This document shows, piece by piece, positions 47,423-60,406 of a DNA stretch of 64,000 nt (positions are counted from its first letter, which is position 1; every line of letters begins with the position of its first letter). Made by a program: the position numbers and the translations under genes. Origin of the DNA: Argentina anserina (taxonomy: Eukaryota; Streptophyta; Magnoliopsida; Rosales; Rosaceae); the NCBI RefSeq assembly GCF_933775445.1, contig NC_065874.1, positions 8,327,001-8,391,000 on the forward strand, in the 5' to 3' direction. The notes under the pieces are model-generated. The model was not told the DNA's origin. It saw nothing but the letters and a program-made list of their open reading frames with translations, and did no database searches.

Positions 47423-48883
47423 ATGGCTTGCAGTCTTTATTTGATTCTGTTTCTCTTTCTTTCAAGCTTGTGGAGTACTTGCAATGGTGCAATAAACACA
47501 CTGGAACCAGGTGATACTCTCAATTCTTCAAGCTCCTTAATTTCTGCAAACGAGAAGTTCATTTTGAGTTTTCGTAGATATGATGATGCTTCAAGCTTGA
47601 GCTACCTGGTAATAAAATGGCATGGGAGTAAAAATTATGCATGGGTTGCAAATCCATACACACCTGTTTTATACCCTTTTGGAGTTCTTACTTTGGACAG
47701 GAAACACACATTGAAAATCACACCGAAAGATGGTGATCCAGTTGTGCTTTACTCGGCTTCAGAGACAGGCAATAGTAGTGTATTGGCTACCCTCTTGGAT
47801 GATGGCAACTTTGTGCTGCAAGAAGTGAGCTCTGATAGATTGTCGAAGAGGGTTTTATGGCAAAGTTTTGATTATCCAGGAGATGTGCTTCTGCCAGGTA
47901 TGAAATTAGGGGTTAATTATAGAAATGGCCACAACTGGTCACTTTCATCATGGTTGACTGAGAAAAGTGCAATTCCAGGATCTTTCACTCTTGATTGGGA
48001 CCCTGAGGAACATGAGTTGAAAGTTAGGCGACGAGGGGTAGTTTATTGGAGTAGTGGAGTCTTTAGAGATGGGAGTTTTGCAAATTTTAAGCACAAGAAG
48101 TATAATTTCAGCATTGTTTCAAATGAGAATGAAGATTACTTCAGTTACTCTGCTGTCGATCAAAATGCCAGACCACAATGGCTGCTAACCACAATTGGGA
48201 GACTGTACGACTTTGATGGATCAGTGGATATTGCAAAAGTGGATTCCTGTTATGGATATAACACTGAAGGAGGATGTCAGATTTGGGATGCACCAAGTAA
48301 GTGTCGGGATTTTGGTGATGTATTCCGGCAAGATAACGGGTACTTTAATCCAATAGGTCCGATCGCAGTAACATCTAGCAGTGACTCAAACACAAGTCTC
48401 AGTATTAGTGATTGTAAGGCTACTTGTTGGGCAGATTGTAACTGTCGTGGATTCATATTTCTTTTTCCTAATCAGACTGGATGTCGGTATTGGACTGGAG
48501 ACTTGCAGTTCATAGCAGACAGAACAGGTTATAGTTCAAGTGTTGTTTACTTTCTAACAAAAAGGTCAGCCAGCAGCCACTGTAAGTAAACCAATCTTTT
48601 GAGCTAATATTATTCCACAAAGTTTTCATTTCTTATGACTTCAAATAGTTCCACATCAAATGGCTAACAGGGCATAGAAAGTAAACAATATCCGCATACA
48701 CAACAAGCAATGGATTTTAGGCATAAATGTAATGATAGAAAATAGAAAGGAACAAACTTAATGCGTATATTTGCATGTTTCACCCACATTTATGCTAGTA
48801 AAATATAACTCAAACATACTATCTGAGTAGAGGTTTCTGTAGCTATGCATTGCTCATTGGTGCGGATTTCTTCAGAGATGATC

Positions 48884-48954
<71 letters not shown>

Positions 48955-50682
48955 TTCCTATCCAGTTGCTCTTTTCTAATTGTTAGCCTATGCAGCACAT
49001 AAGTGGATATGGACCGGTGCTGCTATTGCCACTGCTCTATTGGTATTGGTGCTTTGCATAGTATGCTGGTGGTTAAGAAGGAAGAAACTTGTTGTGTCAG
49101 GTGATCCTTTCGGCATAAATGGATTAATACATACACACAATTTCACAGATGTGATGAAATGAAAATTTTCTAGGATATGTATGAGCTGAATTTTTTTTAA
49201 TCTTGGTAGGGAAGAACAAGATAAAGATTGATGAGTTGAAGTTACATCGCTCAAGGGGATCTGACATTTCAATTGATGTCCATGGGACTCAAACTGATGG
49301 ATCGATGGGACAGGATTTAAGAGCATTTAGCTATAAATCTGTCATGACTGCCACAGAATACTTCTCCTTAGAGAACAAGATAGGAGAGGGGGGCTTTGGA
49401 CCTGTTTATAAGGTAAGTTTGAGGTTATGTGAAGTAATTCTTAAGTTGCTAAATGAAACTGATCATATGGCATATTACGGACCATCAATTCAGGGAAAAA
49501 TGCTGACAGGTCAAGAAATAGCTGTAAAGGCACTTTCAAGCTGTTCGGGGCAAGGAGAAGTAGAATTTAAGAATGAATTGATACTCGTATCTGAACTCCA
49601 ACATACTAATCTAGTTAAGCTTTTCGGATTTTGCATCCATGATAAAGAGAGGATGCTAATATATGAGTATATGCCAAACAAGGGTCTGGACAACATTTTA
49701 TTTGGTAATTGAACTATGACATGATCATCTGATTTCTAGTTATGAATGGCATTTTTTTAACAGAGATTCTGTATGTATTGCCAGATTCAACCAGACGCAT
49801 GCTACTAGATTGGAAGAAGCGTTTCAACATAATTGAAGGAATCGCCCAAGGATTGCTTTACTTGCACAAGTACTCAAGATTGAAAGTAATTCATAGAGAT
49901 CTTAAAGCTAGTAACATACTACTTGATGAGAATATGAAACCCAAAATATCTGATTTTGGTATGGCAAGGAGTTTCATGCTAAATGAAGTTGAAGCAAATA
50001 CTAGACGGATTGTTGGAACACAGTAAGTCCTATGCCGCATAGGCAGTTTTGTGCCTGTCACTTCTGGTTGCTATTTATGCTTTCATGTAATGCATGTGAT
50101 AATAATATGATCTCTTTCATCTGGTACAGTGGTTACATGTCTCCTGAGTATGCTATGCAGGGTATCTTTTCTGGAAAGTCTGATGTCTTCAGTTTTGGAG
50201 TGTTGATGCTCGAAATTATAAGTGGCAGAAAAAACAACAGTTTTCACAGTACTCATCGCGCACTCAATTTAGTAGGATATGTACGTCATCCAATTCTCAG
50301 TTGTGTTAAATTTCCTTTTCTCTTTGAGGTGTGAATTTCTGATCTCTCCTGAATGTATTCAATATTGTTTCAGGCGTGGCAGCTTTGGCAAGAAGGTGCA
50401 GGTCTAGAATTGATGGACGAAACACTAAGTGATTCATGTGTTGAAAATCAGTTAATACGATGCATCCATGTTGGTCTACTATGTGTTGAAGAAGATCCAG
50501 AACTTCGACCAACCATGTCAGAAGCCATATCTATGTTGACAAATGAAAGCTTGCCTTTGCCTATACCAACAAGGCCAGCATCTTTTCCAGTAAGACATCC
50601 GGCTGCAGCTGATACAAGAGGAACAAATTCCGAAATATTATCAGAAAATGGCTTGTCCACCTCCGTTATTATAGGGCGATGA
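47423..50682 (+). CDS. G-type lectin S-receptor-like Ser/Thr kinase, copy 1
   Basis: A single-pass plasma-membrane receptor kinase. Seven exons (47423-48581, 48996-49100, 49210-49412, 49494-49704, 49785-50022, 50130-50280, 50374-50682) give 791 residues. Signal peptide ~1-23; bulb-type (mannose-binding-like) lectin domain ~25-180 with [19 protein letters not shown]; a Cys-rich part ([13 protein letters not shown]) and a short PAN-like segment ([16 protein letters not shown]). Exon 2 encodes the membrane helix ([21 protein letters not shown]) and a basic stop-transfer patch. The kinase has [10 protein letters not shown], the ATP-site Lys in [24 protein letters not shown] and SPEYAMQG; all catalytic residues are present and it is an RD kinase. 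The classical S-locus glycoprotein domain seems missing, as in the CES101-like group. Ligand unknown; defence or development roles are family inference. Confidence 0.93.
48885..48951. repeat. (CA)33 microsatellite in receptor kinase intron 1
   Basis: Uninterrupted AC/CA dinucleotides over 66 bases, in the first intron of receptor kinase copy 1. The corresponding introns of copies 2 and 3 are far shorter and lack it, so it arose after the duplications. Confidence 0.95.
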
Positions 50683-52741
50683 AGGCCCTACTGTCATGTT
50701 CGGCGTGCCTCAGTTATCCATCGGTCAGTGTAATGGTACTTACTGTAGTTTGAAAATTTAGCTTTGCTAGACAGCTTATTAAGGAAGATCACTTCAGTGG
50801 CACTTGTATGTGCTGTGGAAGAAGGTTGCTTGCTTAAGAATCTGTCCTGGTAGAGTTAGATCAAATGTAATTAGATAAGGGCCTCTTTGTCAAACAGTGT
50901 CCTCTATTCTAGTACATAACTCCTCTGGATTTTGTTTGTAACCATGAAATAGGTAATCAAGTGTACAGACAGTAGTCACTTTGCTTGTACTTGACGTGCA
51001 TTTCAATTGACCTTTGTTAGACATATCATCAACGCCCAACATTAAATCACTTAAATGATTCCAGATTGAGTTTGGCAATGCTTAATTTATTCAAAAGCTG
51101 CTTGATTAGTTTATTAAGCAGCTTAATATATATTATCTAGACATCTAGCCCTGTTCCAAAAGGCAAAAGTCCCAAAATAATAAGGTTTTTTTTGTTCCAA
51201 CCCACCAAGTCTTCCGATCCTCAGTTATGAAGATAGCTAGCGTCTCACTATTGAACTCAAAATGAAAGTTGCTAGTATTTTAGAAGAGAAATCATAGGTT
51301 TGACCTCAATCCAAAGCCTCCATTCGATTTAAGGTGGAACTTCTTTCAGTTTTGTTACTTTGTTGAGGAATTATTTGTTTATGTTCACTATTTAAACAAA
51401 GTTGTATACATGACAGTAGATTGTATCTCCTCTCATGTAGCAAATAGCAAGTTATTCAGTATATAACAAGGGAAAGGTCACCATAATATTTGTCCCAATC
51501 CAATAAAGAAAAAGTGAGTAAGAGACGGCTTTTATTCCGACGGACAAAAAAGACCAAGTTGAAACCGGAGTTTTGCTCATTGTTTACGACTTTTAGCACC
51601 TCTAGTTCTTCCACTCCAACTAGTGGCCTGACAGCTGTCCCCTTCCCCGCTTGAATCACGTTAGATCTTCTACAACTGCCAGTGCCATTTTTTTTTTCAG
51701 GATTCGGTAGTTTACGTCTTAGTTAGGCTTAGGTCAAGTTGCAACTAGGAATAACTGTGGACTATATAATACTAGAAACAAAACACGCACGTTTTTTTTT
51801 GTGTGTGATCCGTGAGTGTTAGGGAAAAAAAATTAGAGTGATCCCTAAGTTAAAAGAGATTTTAAGGGTAAAAAATAAGAATTAATTTTTACACCATTTT
51901 ATTTATTACTAAATTATTCTTTATTTATTACAATTTTATTTTAATATAATTTATGTTATAAATATTAGATCGTAATTTTTTTACCCCCACTTTAGTTGAT
52001 AAAATGAGTTTGGTTATAAGAATACATAAGAGCTGAGTGCTTACTTTTCCTTGTCTTCTGTTTGTTTCGGCGGCTTGTTAGTCAATGAGATCTGATACCA
52101 TTAAAATGTTTGTAGTTTTGTACCAACTCTTGTAACCATGTGTCAAACATGGTCAAAACGCAGCGTTTTTCATTCCTTCCTTAATTGTAAAGACTCAAAC
52201 ACAGCCATAGCAGCTCCTCACTGCCAACCACCGACTCCATTCAGGCGTTCAATCTCAAAGCTTGAGTCTTGCCGAATCAGAGGTTTGACCTCAAACCCCA
52301 AGCTTTCAGTTCTCTGTTTGATTGTAAAGGTTGAATCTTTTCACTATGTTTCTGCTTTGGGTCAATTGGGTTTTGTGGGTGAAATGCCTAGAAGGTGTTT
52401 GATGAAAGTAACTGCTGATTGAGAAAGAAAACTCATTTCTTTAGTGCTTGAAATAGCTGTAGTTGGAATAAAGCTACACTCTTGTCCCTCTCCTCTCATT
52501 AAATTAAACAGAAAACCTGATTATTTAAAAGACCTCATTTTTTGATGCTCTGCACCGCTGGCTCCAGTGGACCATTTTACTATTTAGGGTGAGATTGATT
52601 TCTCTGTGTTAAATTCCCTTCAATTATTCCTGCACAAAAAAGGTCTGTGGAATATATGCCTTTTTTTTTGGCTCAACAGATTAGAACCAAAGATTTCATA
52701 ACTTCAGATTTTGGAGGTGTGCTTTGTGGTTGTGGTGATTT
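50683..52741. other. Intergenic region with an orphan copy of the receptor-kinase leader
   Basis: After the 3' flank of copy 1, the stretch ~51,170-51,420 contains AGAGAAATCATAGGTTTGACCTCAATCC, which matches the sequence before copy 3 (near 57,075) and before copies 1 and 2, but no kinase follows it. The true leader of copy 2 lies at ~52,200-52,741. The rest is AT-rich with no gene recognised. Confidence 0.5.
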
Positions 52742-55713
52742 ATGGCTCGCTGTGGCGATTTGGTTTGGTTGATGTTCATGTGGAGCTTGTGGAGTTCTGG
52801 TTGTAATGGTGCAACAGACACACTGAAACCAGGTGAAAGTTTAGATTCTGAAGGTTTACTAGTTTCTGCAAGTGGGAGGTTCACTATGAATTTTCGTGTT
52901 TATGATCATGAGGCAAGCTTGAGCTACTTAGTTATAAAGTATAGTGCGAGTCAGTTATATGCTTGGGTTGGGAATAGAGAAACACCCATGTTGTCCCCTT
53001 TTGGAGTTCTTACATTGGACAGGAACTACACATTGAAGATTACTCAAAGGGATGGGGATTCAGTGGTGCTTTATTCTGCTGATTCGGAAACTATTGTTGG
53101 TGATGTTGTGGCTGTTCTTAAGGATGATGGCAATTTTGTGCTACAAGAATTGAGCTCTGATGGATCGACGAAGAGGGTTTTGTGGCAGAGTTTCGATTAT
53201 CCTGGAGATGTGCTTCTGCCAGGTATGAAATTGGGGGTCAACCGTAGTAATGGCCACAATTGGTCAGTCTCTTGCTGGTTAACTGAGAAAAGTGCAGTGC
53301 CAGGACCGTTCACTCTTGATTGGGATCCTGATGCAAAAGAATTGAAAATTAAGCGGCGTGGGGTGGTGTATTGGAGTAGTGGAGTGTTTCGAGATGGGAG
53401 TTTTGAAAATATTAAGAAGAGGTATAACTTTAGCGTTGTTTCAAAGGAGAATGAAGACTATTTCACCTACACTGCCCTCGATGAAAATGCTATTTCAGAA
53501 TGGGTGCTCACCACAATAGGGCGACTAAAAAACTTTGATGGATCACTTGATATTGCAAAAGCAGATGAGTGCTATGGGTATAATACCGAGGGAGGATGCC
53601 AGACTTGGGACCAGCCAACTAAGTGCGCGCGCTTTGGTTATGTATTTGGGCAAGAAAATGGTTACTTTAATCCAATAGATTCTAGCGGCTCTCTTAACAC
53701 GTCAATAACTGATGCAAATACAAGTCTCAGTATTAGTGATTGTAAGGCTGCTTGTTGGGCAAATTGTAACTGTCGTGGATTCATCTGGTTGAATACTAAT
53801 CAGACTGGATGCCGGTATTGGATTGGAAACTTGAAATTCATTCCAGACAGCACAGGTTACAGTTCAATTGTTGTATATTTCTTAACAACAAAGTCAGCCG
53901 ACGGCAGCTGTAAGTATGCTAATCCTTGGCTTGTTTGTAATGAGCATTTTTGTCCAAACTATAGCTGGTACATTATAATTAGATATATATAGCTAATTGT
54001 TGGCCTATGCAGCACATAAGTGGATATGGATCGGCGCTGCTATTGGCACTTCTGTAATTTTGATGGTGGTTTGCATCATCTGCTGTCTATTAAGAAGAAG
54101 AAAACTCTCTGTTTTTGGTAAGTTCTTAAACATAATGAGATTTAAGAGATAAGTTGATTAATTTCCTCATATTTGAAGAAGATAAACAATTTTTGTATTG
54201 TTCTAAATAGGGAAGAACAAGGCAAAGATTAATGAGAGGGACCTGCTTGACTTAAGGGGATCTGATATATCAATTGAGGTGCATGGGATCCAGAATGAAG
54301 GATCGATGGGACATGATTTTAGAGCATTTAGTTATGAATCTGTCATGGCTGCCACAGACTACTTCTCCCTACAAAACAAGCTAGGAGAGGGGGGCTTTGG
54401 ACCAGTTTATAAGGTAAGTTTGAGGTACTGAGAAGTAATATTCTAAGTGCATGCTATATGATACTGATCTTATGGCCTATTGTGGATTATCAATTTAGGG
54501 AAAATTGTCATCAGGGCGAGAAGTAGCTGTAAAAAGGCTTTCAACAGGTTCAGTTCAGGGTATATCAGAGTTCAAAAATGAATTGATACTCATATCTGAA
54601 CTCCAGCATACTAACCTTGTTCAGCTCTTGGGATATTGCATTCATGGTGCAGAAAGAATGTTAATATACGAGTATCTTCCAAACAAAAGTTTAGACTACA
54701 TATTATTTGGTAATAGCTATGTTTCATCCAATTTCTTGTTTCATCTGAGTTTCAGTAGTGAAGATACATATATATTTTATCCTGTTAACTAAGCACACTC
54801 TATGTATTCGCCAGATTCAAACAGAGGGTTGTTACTAGATTGGAATAGACGTTTCAATATAATTGAAGGAATTGCTCAGGGATTGCTTTACTTGCACAAA
54901 TACTCAAGATTGAAAGTAATTCATAGAGATCTTAAAGCTAGTAACATACTACTTGATGAAGATATGAATCCCAAAATTTCAGATTTTGGTATGGCAAGGA
55001 TTTTCACAGTTAACGAAGTTGAAGCGAATACTAATCGTATTGTTGGGACATAGTAAGTTATACACTAGCAACATATTCTTACTGTTTCTTTCAGTTTTGG
55101 TTGCTAACTGTTCTTTTTGTGTGTGTGTGCGCGCACTAACAATAGGTTCTTTTTCCAATGTTACAGTGGTTACATGTCTCCTGAGTATGCTATGGAGGGA
55201 ATTTTTTCCGGAAAATCTGATGTCTTTAGTTTTGGAGTGTTAATGCTCGAAATCATTAGTGGCAGGAGAAACAACAGCTTCCACAATGATCACCGTGCAC
55301 TCAATTTAGTAGGATATGTATGCCATGCAATTATTCAGTCATAATGATTTTTTTCTCCTTTGAGGTGTGTTTTTTCAATAATTTGGAGTTAAATTTTTTT
55401 TTTTCAGACATGGGAGTTATGGAAAGAAGGTGCAGGACTAGATTTAATGGATCCAAGGCTGAGCGACTCATGTGATAAAGAACAACTGCTAAGATGCATA
55501 CATGTTGGTTTATTATGTGTGGAAGAAGATGCAGAACATAGGCCAGCCATGTCTGATGCCTTAACACTGCTGACCAATGAAAGTTTGCCATTACCTACAC
55601 CAACAAAACCAGCATTTTTCCCAGTAAGACGTAGGGCTGAAGTTGATGTAAGTGGGAGCAGATCAGAAATTTCATCAACTGACTTATCAAACTCCTTTGT
55701 TATGGGGCGATGA
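52742..55713 (+). CDS. G-type lectin S-receptor-like Ser/Thr kinase, copy 2
   Basis: Same architecture as copy 1: seven exons (52742-53909, 54013-54117, 54211-54413, 54499-54709, 54815-55052, 55167-55317, 55408-55713) give 793 residues. Signal peptide [20 protein letters not shown], bulb-type lectin domain, Cys-rich/PAN-like region, membrane helix in exon 2 ([18 protein letters not shown]), and an RD kinase with [34 protein letters not shown] and [10 protein letters not shown]. Exons 3 to 6 have exactly the lengths of those in copy 1 (203, 211, 238 and 151 bases). No disabling change was seen. Several N-x-S/T sites in the ectodomain are probable N-glycosylation sites. A leader intron ending at TTCAG just before the ATG is likely. 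Function of this member is unknown. Confidence 0.93.
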
Positions 55714-57459
55714 TAACATATGTTTGGCAGTGGCTCAGAATTATTCTTGCACGAATGTGATTGTACTTTGTTTAGAGAAGTTACTTGCTGGGACATATGT
55801 GCTTGCGGAAGCAGGTGGGTAAACTGCCAAGTTATCCTGGTCGAGTTAGAACAACTGAGGTTTCTTTGTGATTTGTTCTGCTGTACAAAGTTTCTCATAC
55901 ATTAACACATATCTCCTCTGTATTGTAGTTTGTGACTTGTGTATTAGCCTATTAGGTGATTGATGTGTAAACAAGGGATCACAATTGTTTTAATACTTGA
56001 TGTGTATAATATGTACTGTCACTCAAATCTTGCTGAATACTGTTGTGATTCTGAGACGCCTTCAGTGTTTCCAGCTGCTTTTTTTTTATTATTATTTTTT
56101 TCATTTTCGGAAGTAAAAAATTGTGCAATTTCAGTGTACTGCTTACCACAGTAATGGTGAGGTGGTGGCTGCTTAATATATTGTATGTTACCTCTTTTCT
56201 TATACTCGCTTTTCAGAATTGTTGTTTATTTTGAATGAGAAAAAGGGTCACAAGATGTTTATAATCATCGGGCTTCACTCCCCTTAAGCCTATGTTCAGG
56301 CCAAGACATTAACTCCAGCCATTCAGACTAACAGAACAAGTTTCTGTCTCAGCGTTGGGTTCTTTGTGACTACACAAGCAGCTAAATGAGCTAATGGCTT
56401 ACTGCAGTTTCAGATTTCAGCCAAGCTTAAAAGGTACATTTCTCAGCATCTATACAATGTAGCCTCATCACCTTTTTTTAATTTTATTTTCGCCATTGTC
56501 ATTATTCCAATGTTGATATTTTTGGACAGACGCCATTGATGACTTTCTCCTTCTTTCATTATTGAATGTGATATCTGATTCCATTTCCATTTTCTGTTAA
56601 GGCATTTTTTAGTTTCTTTAGTTGTCACAATGCCTAAAATTCCAAACGTAAACCTAAAAATTTCCCCTCCATTTTTATCTAATTTTCCCCTATTTCAGGA
56701 AAAAAAATGAGTAGTCTTTTTTAATCCAACAAATTTCTAATTTCTTATGGGATGTAATTTCCTTTCTCTTGTGGAAGAAAACAGAGTATCCCCAAATTCA
56801 GGGATGGGATGAGAGAACAGAAAAACATTCTCCAGGTTCTAAACCCCTAAAATTACAGTGAAAAAGTATGAACATTGGGAACAAAAGAATCTGATTAAGT
56901 CGGGCGCAAAAACAGTAGGAAAATTTTGATTGTTGCTTCCCTTTAACACAAATTATAGGGAGTCTGTTGGAGTTGTTGATAATCCTAAAGAGCCCGAAGG
57001 AGGAACGAAGACAACAATAGCGGGTCCTCACTTTCAATCGCCTCCTTTTGAGTTTCCAGAGTTCAAGTCTTGGAGAAGAGAGATCATAGGTTTGACCCGG
57101 AGCCAAGTTCTTTATTTGATTTGCCCTTGGTGTTTGTATATATGTTTTGCCATCATTCTGTTACGGTCAATTGGTTTCATTGTGTTTATAGAAAGATGGA
57201 AAATGCTTTGAAGGTGTTTCATGAAATTACAGACTCTCAGAAAGAAAGGCCGTTTCTTTGATGCTTGATTTAGCTGCAATTGGAAAGAAGCTACATACTT
57301 GTTTCAATCAAACAAACAAAAAAGAACCCCGAGTTAATGCAAGAAAAACTTATATTCCCTTGATTATACCAGAACAAACAAAGGTCTCCGCTGCAGTTTG
57401 CATTTTTGTCCAAACATGTGATCACTTGGATTTCAGAGGAGGACTTTTGTGGTTGTGGT
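55714..57459. other. Intergenic region between receptor kinases 2 and 3
   Basis: The left part is the 3' flank of copy 2. From about 56,960 to 57,459 the sequence matches the leader regions of the other copies; a donor-like AG|GTTTGACC near 57,088 and an acceptor TTTCAG at about 57,435 suggest a leader intron of roughly 345 bases. Nothing else was recognised. Confidence 0.45.
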
Positions 57460-59761
57460 ATGGCTCGCATTGTCTATTCGATTTGCTTGGTGTTTCTGTT
57501 GAGCTTCTGTAGTGGTTGTAATGGTCAACAGAACACACTGAAACCAGGTCAAAGTCTATTATCTGAAAGTTCATTGGTTTCTGCAAATCAGAAGTTCACT
57601 ATGAGTTTTCTTGTATATGATCATGATTTAAACTGGAGCTACTTAGTTATAAAGTACAATGCGAGTCATAACTATGCGTGGATTGCGAATAGAGATACAC
57701 CAGTTGATTACCCTACTGCAAATCTAACATTGGAGAAGAACAATACTTTGCACATTACCAGCAATGATGAGGATGCACTGGTGCTTTACTCTCCTGAGTC
57801 GGAAACGATCAATGGTGATGTTGTGGCTATTCTTAATGATGATGGCAATTTTGTGCTACAGGAAGAGAGCACTAAGAGGGTTTTGTGGCAGAGTTTTGAT
57901 TATCCTGTAGATGTGCTTCTGCCGGGTATGAAGTTAGGGGTTAACCGTAGTAATGGCCACGATTGGTCACTCTCGTGTTGGTTATCAGAAAAAACTGCAG
58001 AGCCAGGACCTTTCACTCTTGTGTGGGATGGAAGCCAGTTGAAGATTAAGCGGCGTGGGACGGTTTATTGGACAAGTGGAGTTTTACGTGATGGGAGGTT
58101 TGAGAATATCAAGCAGAAGTATAGTTTTAAAACTGTTTCAAATGAAATTGAAGACTATATCACTTACTCTGCTCTAGATCAAAATGGTATGTCAGAATGG
58201 CTGCTAACCACAATGGGGAGACTAACAGACTCTGATGGAAATGCTGAAATTGCAAAAGCAGATTCTTGTTATGGGTATAACACTGAGGAAGGATGCCAGA
58301 AGTGGGATCAGCCAAGTGAATGTAACCGTTCTGGTGATGTATTCCAGCAGTCCAATGGATACTTTAAAACAGGAAATTCTGGCGGCTCTCCAACTGATAC
58401 AAATACAAGTCTCAGTCTTAGTGATTGTAAGGCTACTTGTTGGGCAGATTGCGACTGTGTGGGATTCATTTTTTTGTTTGCTAATCAGACTGGTTGTCGG
58501 TATTGGACTGGAAATGCGGAATTCGTTGGAGATCGAGACGCTTATAGTTCAAGTCTTGTATATTATCTTCGAATAAAGACACCGGACACGGCGGACAGGA
58601 GTTGTAAGTATACTCATCCTATGCTTGTTAATAATGACCATATTTGTCATCAGATATCATAAATCGATATTTAGCTAATTATTCGCCTATGCAGCGAGTA
58701 AGTGGATATGGATTGGGGTTGCTATTTCCACTTTTGTACTTTTAATAGTGGTTTGCACCATCTGCTGTATATTGAGAAGAAGGAAACTCTTTCTTTATAG
58801 TAAGTTTTTCACATAATGTGCTTTTTAGAGATTATTATAAGTTTGAAGAATATAAATTAAAATTTCTATATTGTTTGTAATTAGGGAAGAATAAGGAAAA
58901 GATCGATGAGAAGGAATTGCTTGACTCAATGGCATCTGATATATCAACTTCAATTCAGACTAATGGATCCATGGGACATGATTTAGTGGCATTTAGCTAT
59001 GAATCTGTCATGGCCGCCACAAACCACTTCTCCTTACAAAACAAGCTAGGAGAGGGGGGCTTTGGACCTGTTTATAGGGTAAGTTTGAGGTAATGAGAAG
59101 TAGATTTCTAATATTGTTCTATGTGGAACTTATCATGTGGCCTATTGTGGATTACCATTTCAGGGAAAATTGTCATCAGGGCGAGAAGTAGCTATAAAGA
59201 GCCTTGCAAGAGGTTCGCCACAGGGAACATTGGAGTTTAAAAATGAATTGATACTGATATCTGAACTCCAACATACTAACCTTGTTCAGCTCTTGGGATA
59301 CTGTATTCATGGTTTAGACAAAATGTTGATATACGAGTATCTGCCAAACAAAAGCTTAGACTACATCTTATTCGGTATTAGCTGTGTTTTATTTAAGTTA
59401 TTATTCATCTGAGTTTAAGTGGTGAAAATACATAGAGTTTGTCCTGCTAATCAAGAACTGTATATGTTGGCCAGATGCAACCAAAGGCATTCTACTAGAT
59501 TGGAAAATGCGTTTCAATATAATTGAAGGAATCGCTCAAGGACTGCTTTACTTGCACAAATACTCGAGATTGAAAGTAATTCATAGAGATCTTAAATCCA
59601 GTAACATACTACTTGATGAAGATATGAATCCCAAAATTTCTGATTTTGGTTTGGCAAGGATTTTCACAAACCAAGTTCAAGGAGAAACTGATCGGATTGT
59701 TGGGACATAGTAAGTTATACTAGCAAGTACACTATTGTTTTTATTTCAGTTTTGGTTGCTG

Positions 59762-59793
<32 letters not shown>

Positions 59794-60406
59794 ATATATA
59801 TATATACACATACATGTGTGTGTGTGTGAGTGCACTAAAATAGGTTCCTTTTCATATGGTACAGTGGTTACATGGCCCCTGAGTATGCTGCATACGGAAT
59901 TTTTTCTGGAAAATCTGATGTCTTTAGTTTTGGAGTGTTGATGCTTGAAATCATAAGTGGTAGGACAAACAACAGCTTCCATCAGCGCGCGCTCACTTTA
60001 ATAGGATATGTATGTCATGCAATTTTTTCAGTTGTAATGAATTTTCTCTTGCGTTTTGAGGTTAAATTTTAATAATTTAGAGAAAACAATCTTCTTATAG
60101 ACATGGGAGCTATGGAAAGAAGGTGCAGGACTTGATTTAATGGATCCGAGGCTGAGTGATTCATGTAATAGAGATCAATTGCTGAGATGCATACATATTA
60201 GTCTATTATGCGTGGAAGAAGATGTAGAACTTCGGCCAACCATGTCAGATTGCATACTAATGTTGACCAATGAAAGTTTTCCATTACCTGAGATAGCAAA
60301 ACCAGCTTTTTTTCCAGTACGCTGTGTGGTTGAAGGTGAAGTTAGTGGAAGCAAATCATATTATTATTCATCAAAGCACTTGTTAAGTTCGTCTCTTAGT
60401 CGGTGA
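57460..60406 (+). CDS. G-type lectin S-receptor-like Ser/Thr kinase, copy 3
   Basis: Third member of the array: seven exons (57460-58603, 58695-58799, 58885-59078, 59164-59374, 59475-59709, 59865-60009, 60101-60406), 779 residues. I chose the ATG at 57460 ([16 protein letters not shown], a good signal peptide aligned with copy 2); the open frame runs further upstream but only from a TTG and across the probable leader intron. Bulb-type lectin domain with [22 protein letters not shown]-like part with [10 protein letters not shown], membrane helix in exon 2, and a kinase with [34 protein letters not shown] and [10 protein letters not shown]. Exons 3, 5 and 6 are shorter than in the other copies by 9, 3 and 6 bases, all in frame. 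It appears functional and is the most diverged of the three. Confidence 0.92.
59762..59806. repeat. (TA)n microsatellite in receptor kinase 3 intron 5
   Basis: A run of TA dinucleotides broken by GTATG, followed by a TG-rich stretch. It lies between exons 5 and 6. Confidence 0.9.

Noticed and set aside
51456..51659. A 67-codon - strand open frame between receptor kinases 1 and 2.
   Set aside because: No homologous segment in the other copies' flanks was recognised and no domain is visible; likely chance.
57406..57459. Upstream in-frame extension of receptor kinase 3.
   Set aside because: It starts from TTG, spans a probable splice acceptor and would hide the signal peptide; ATG 57460 aligns with copy 2.
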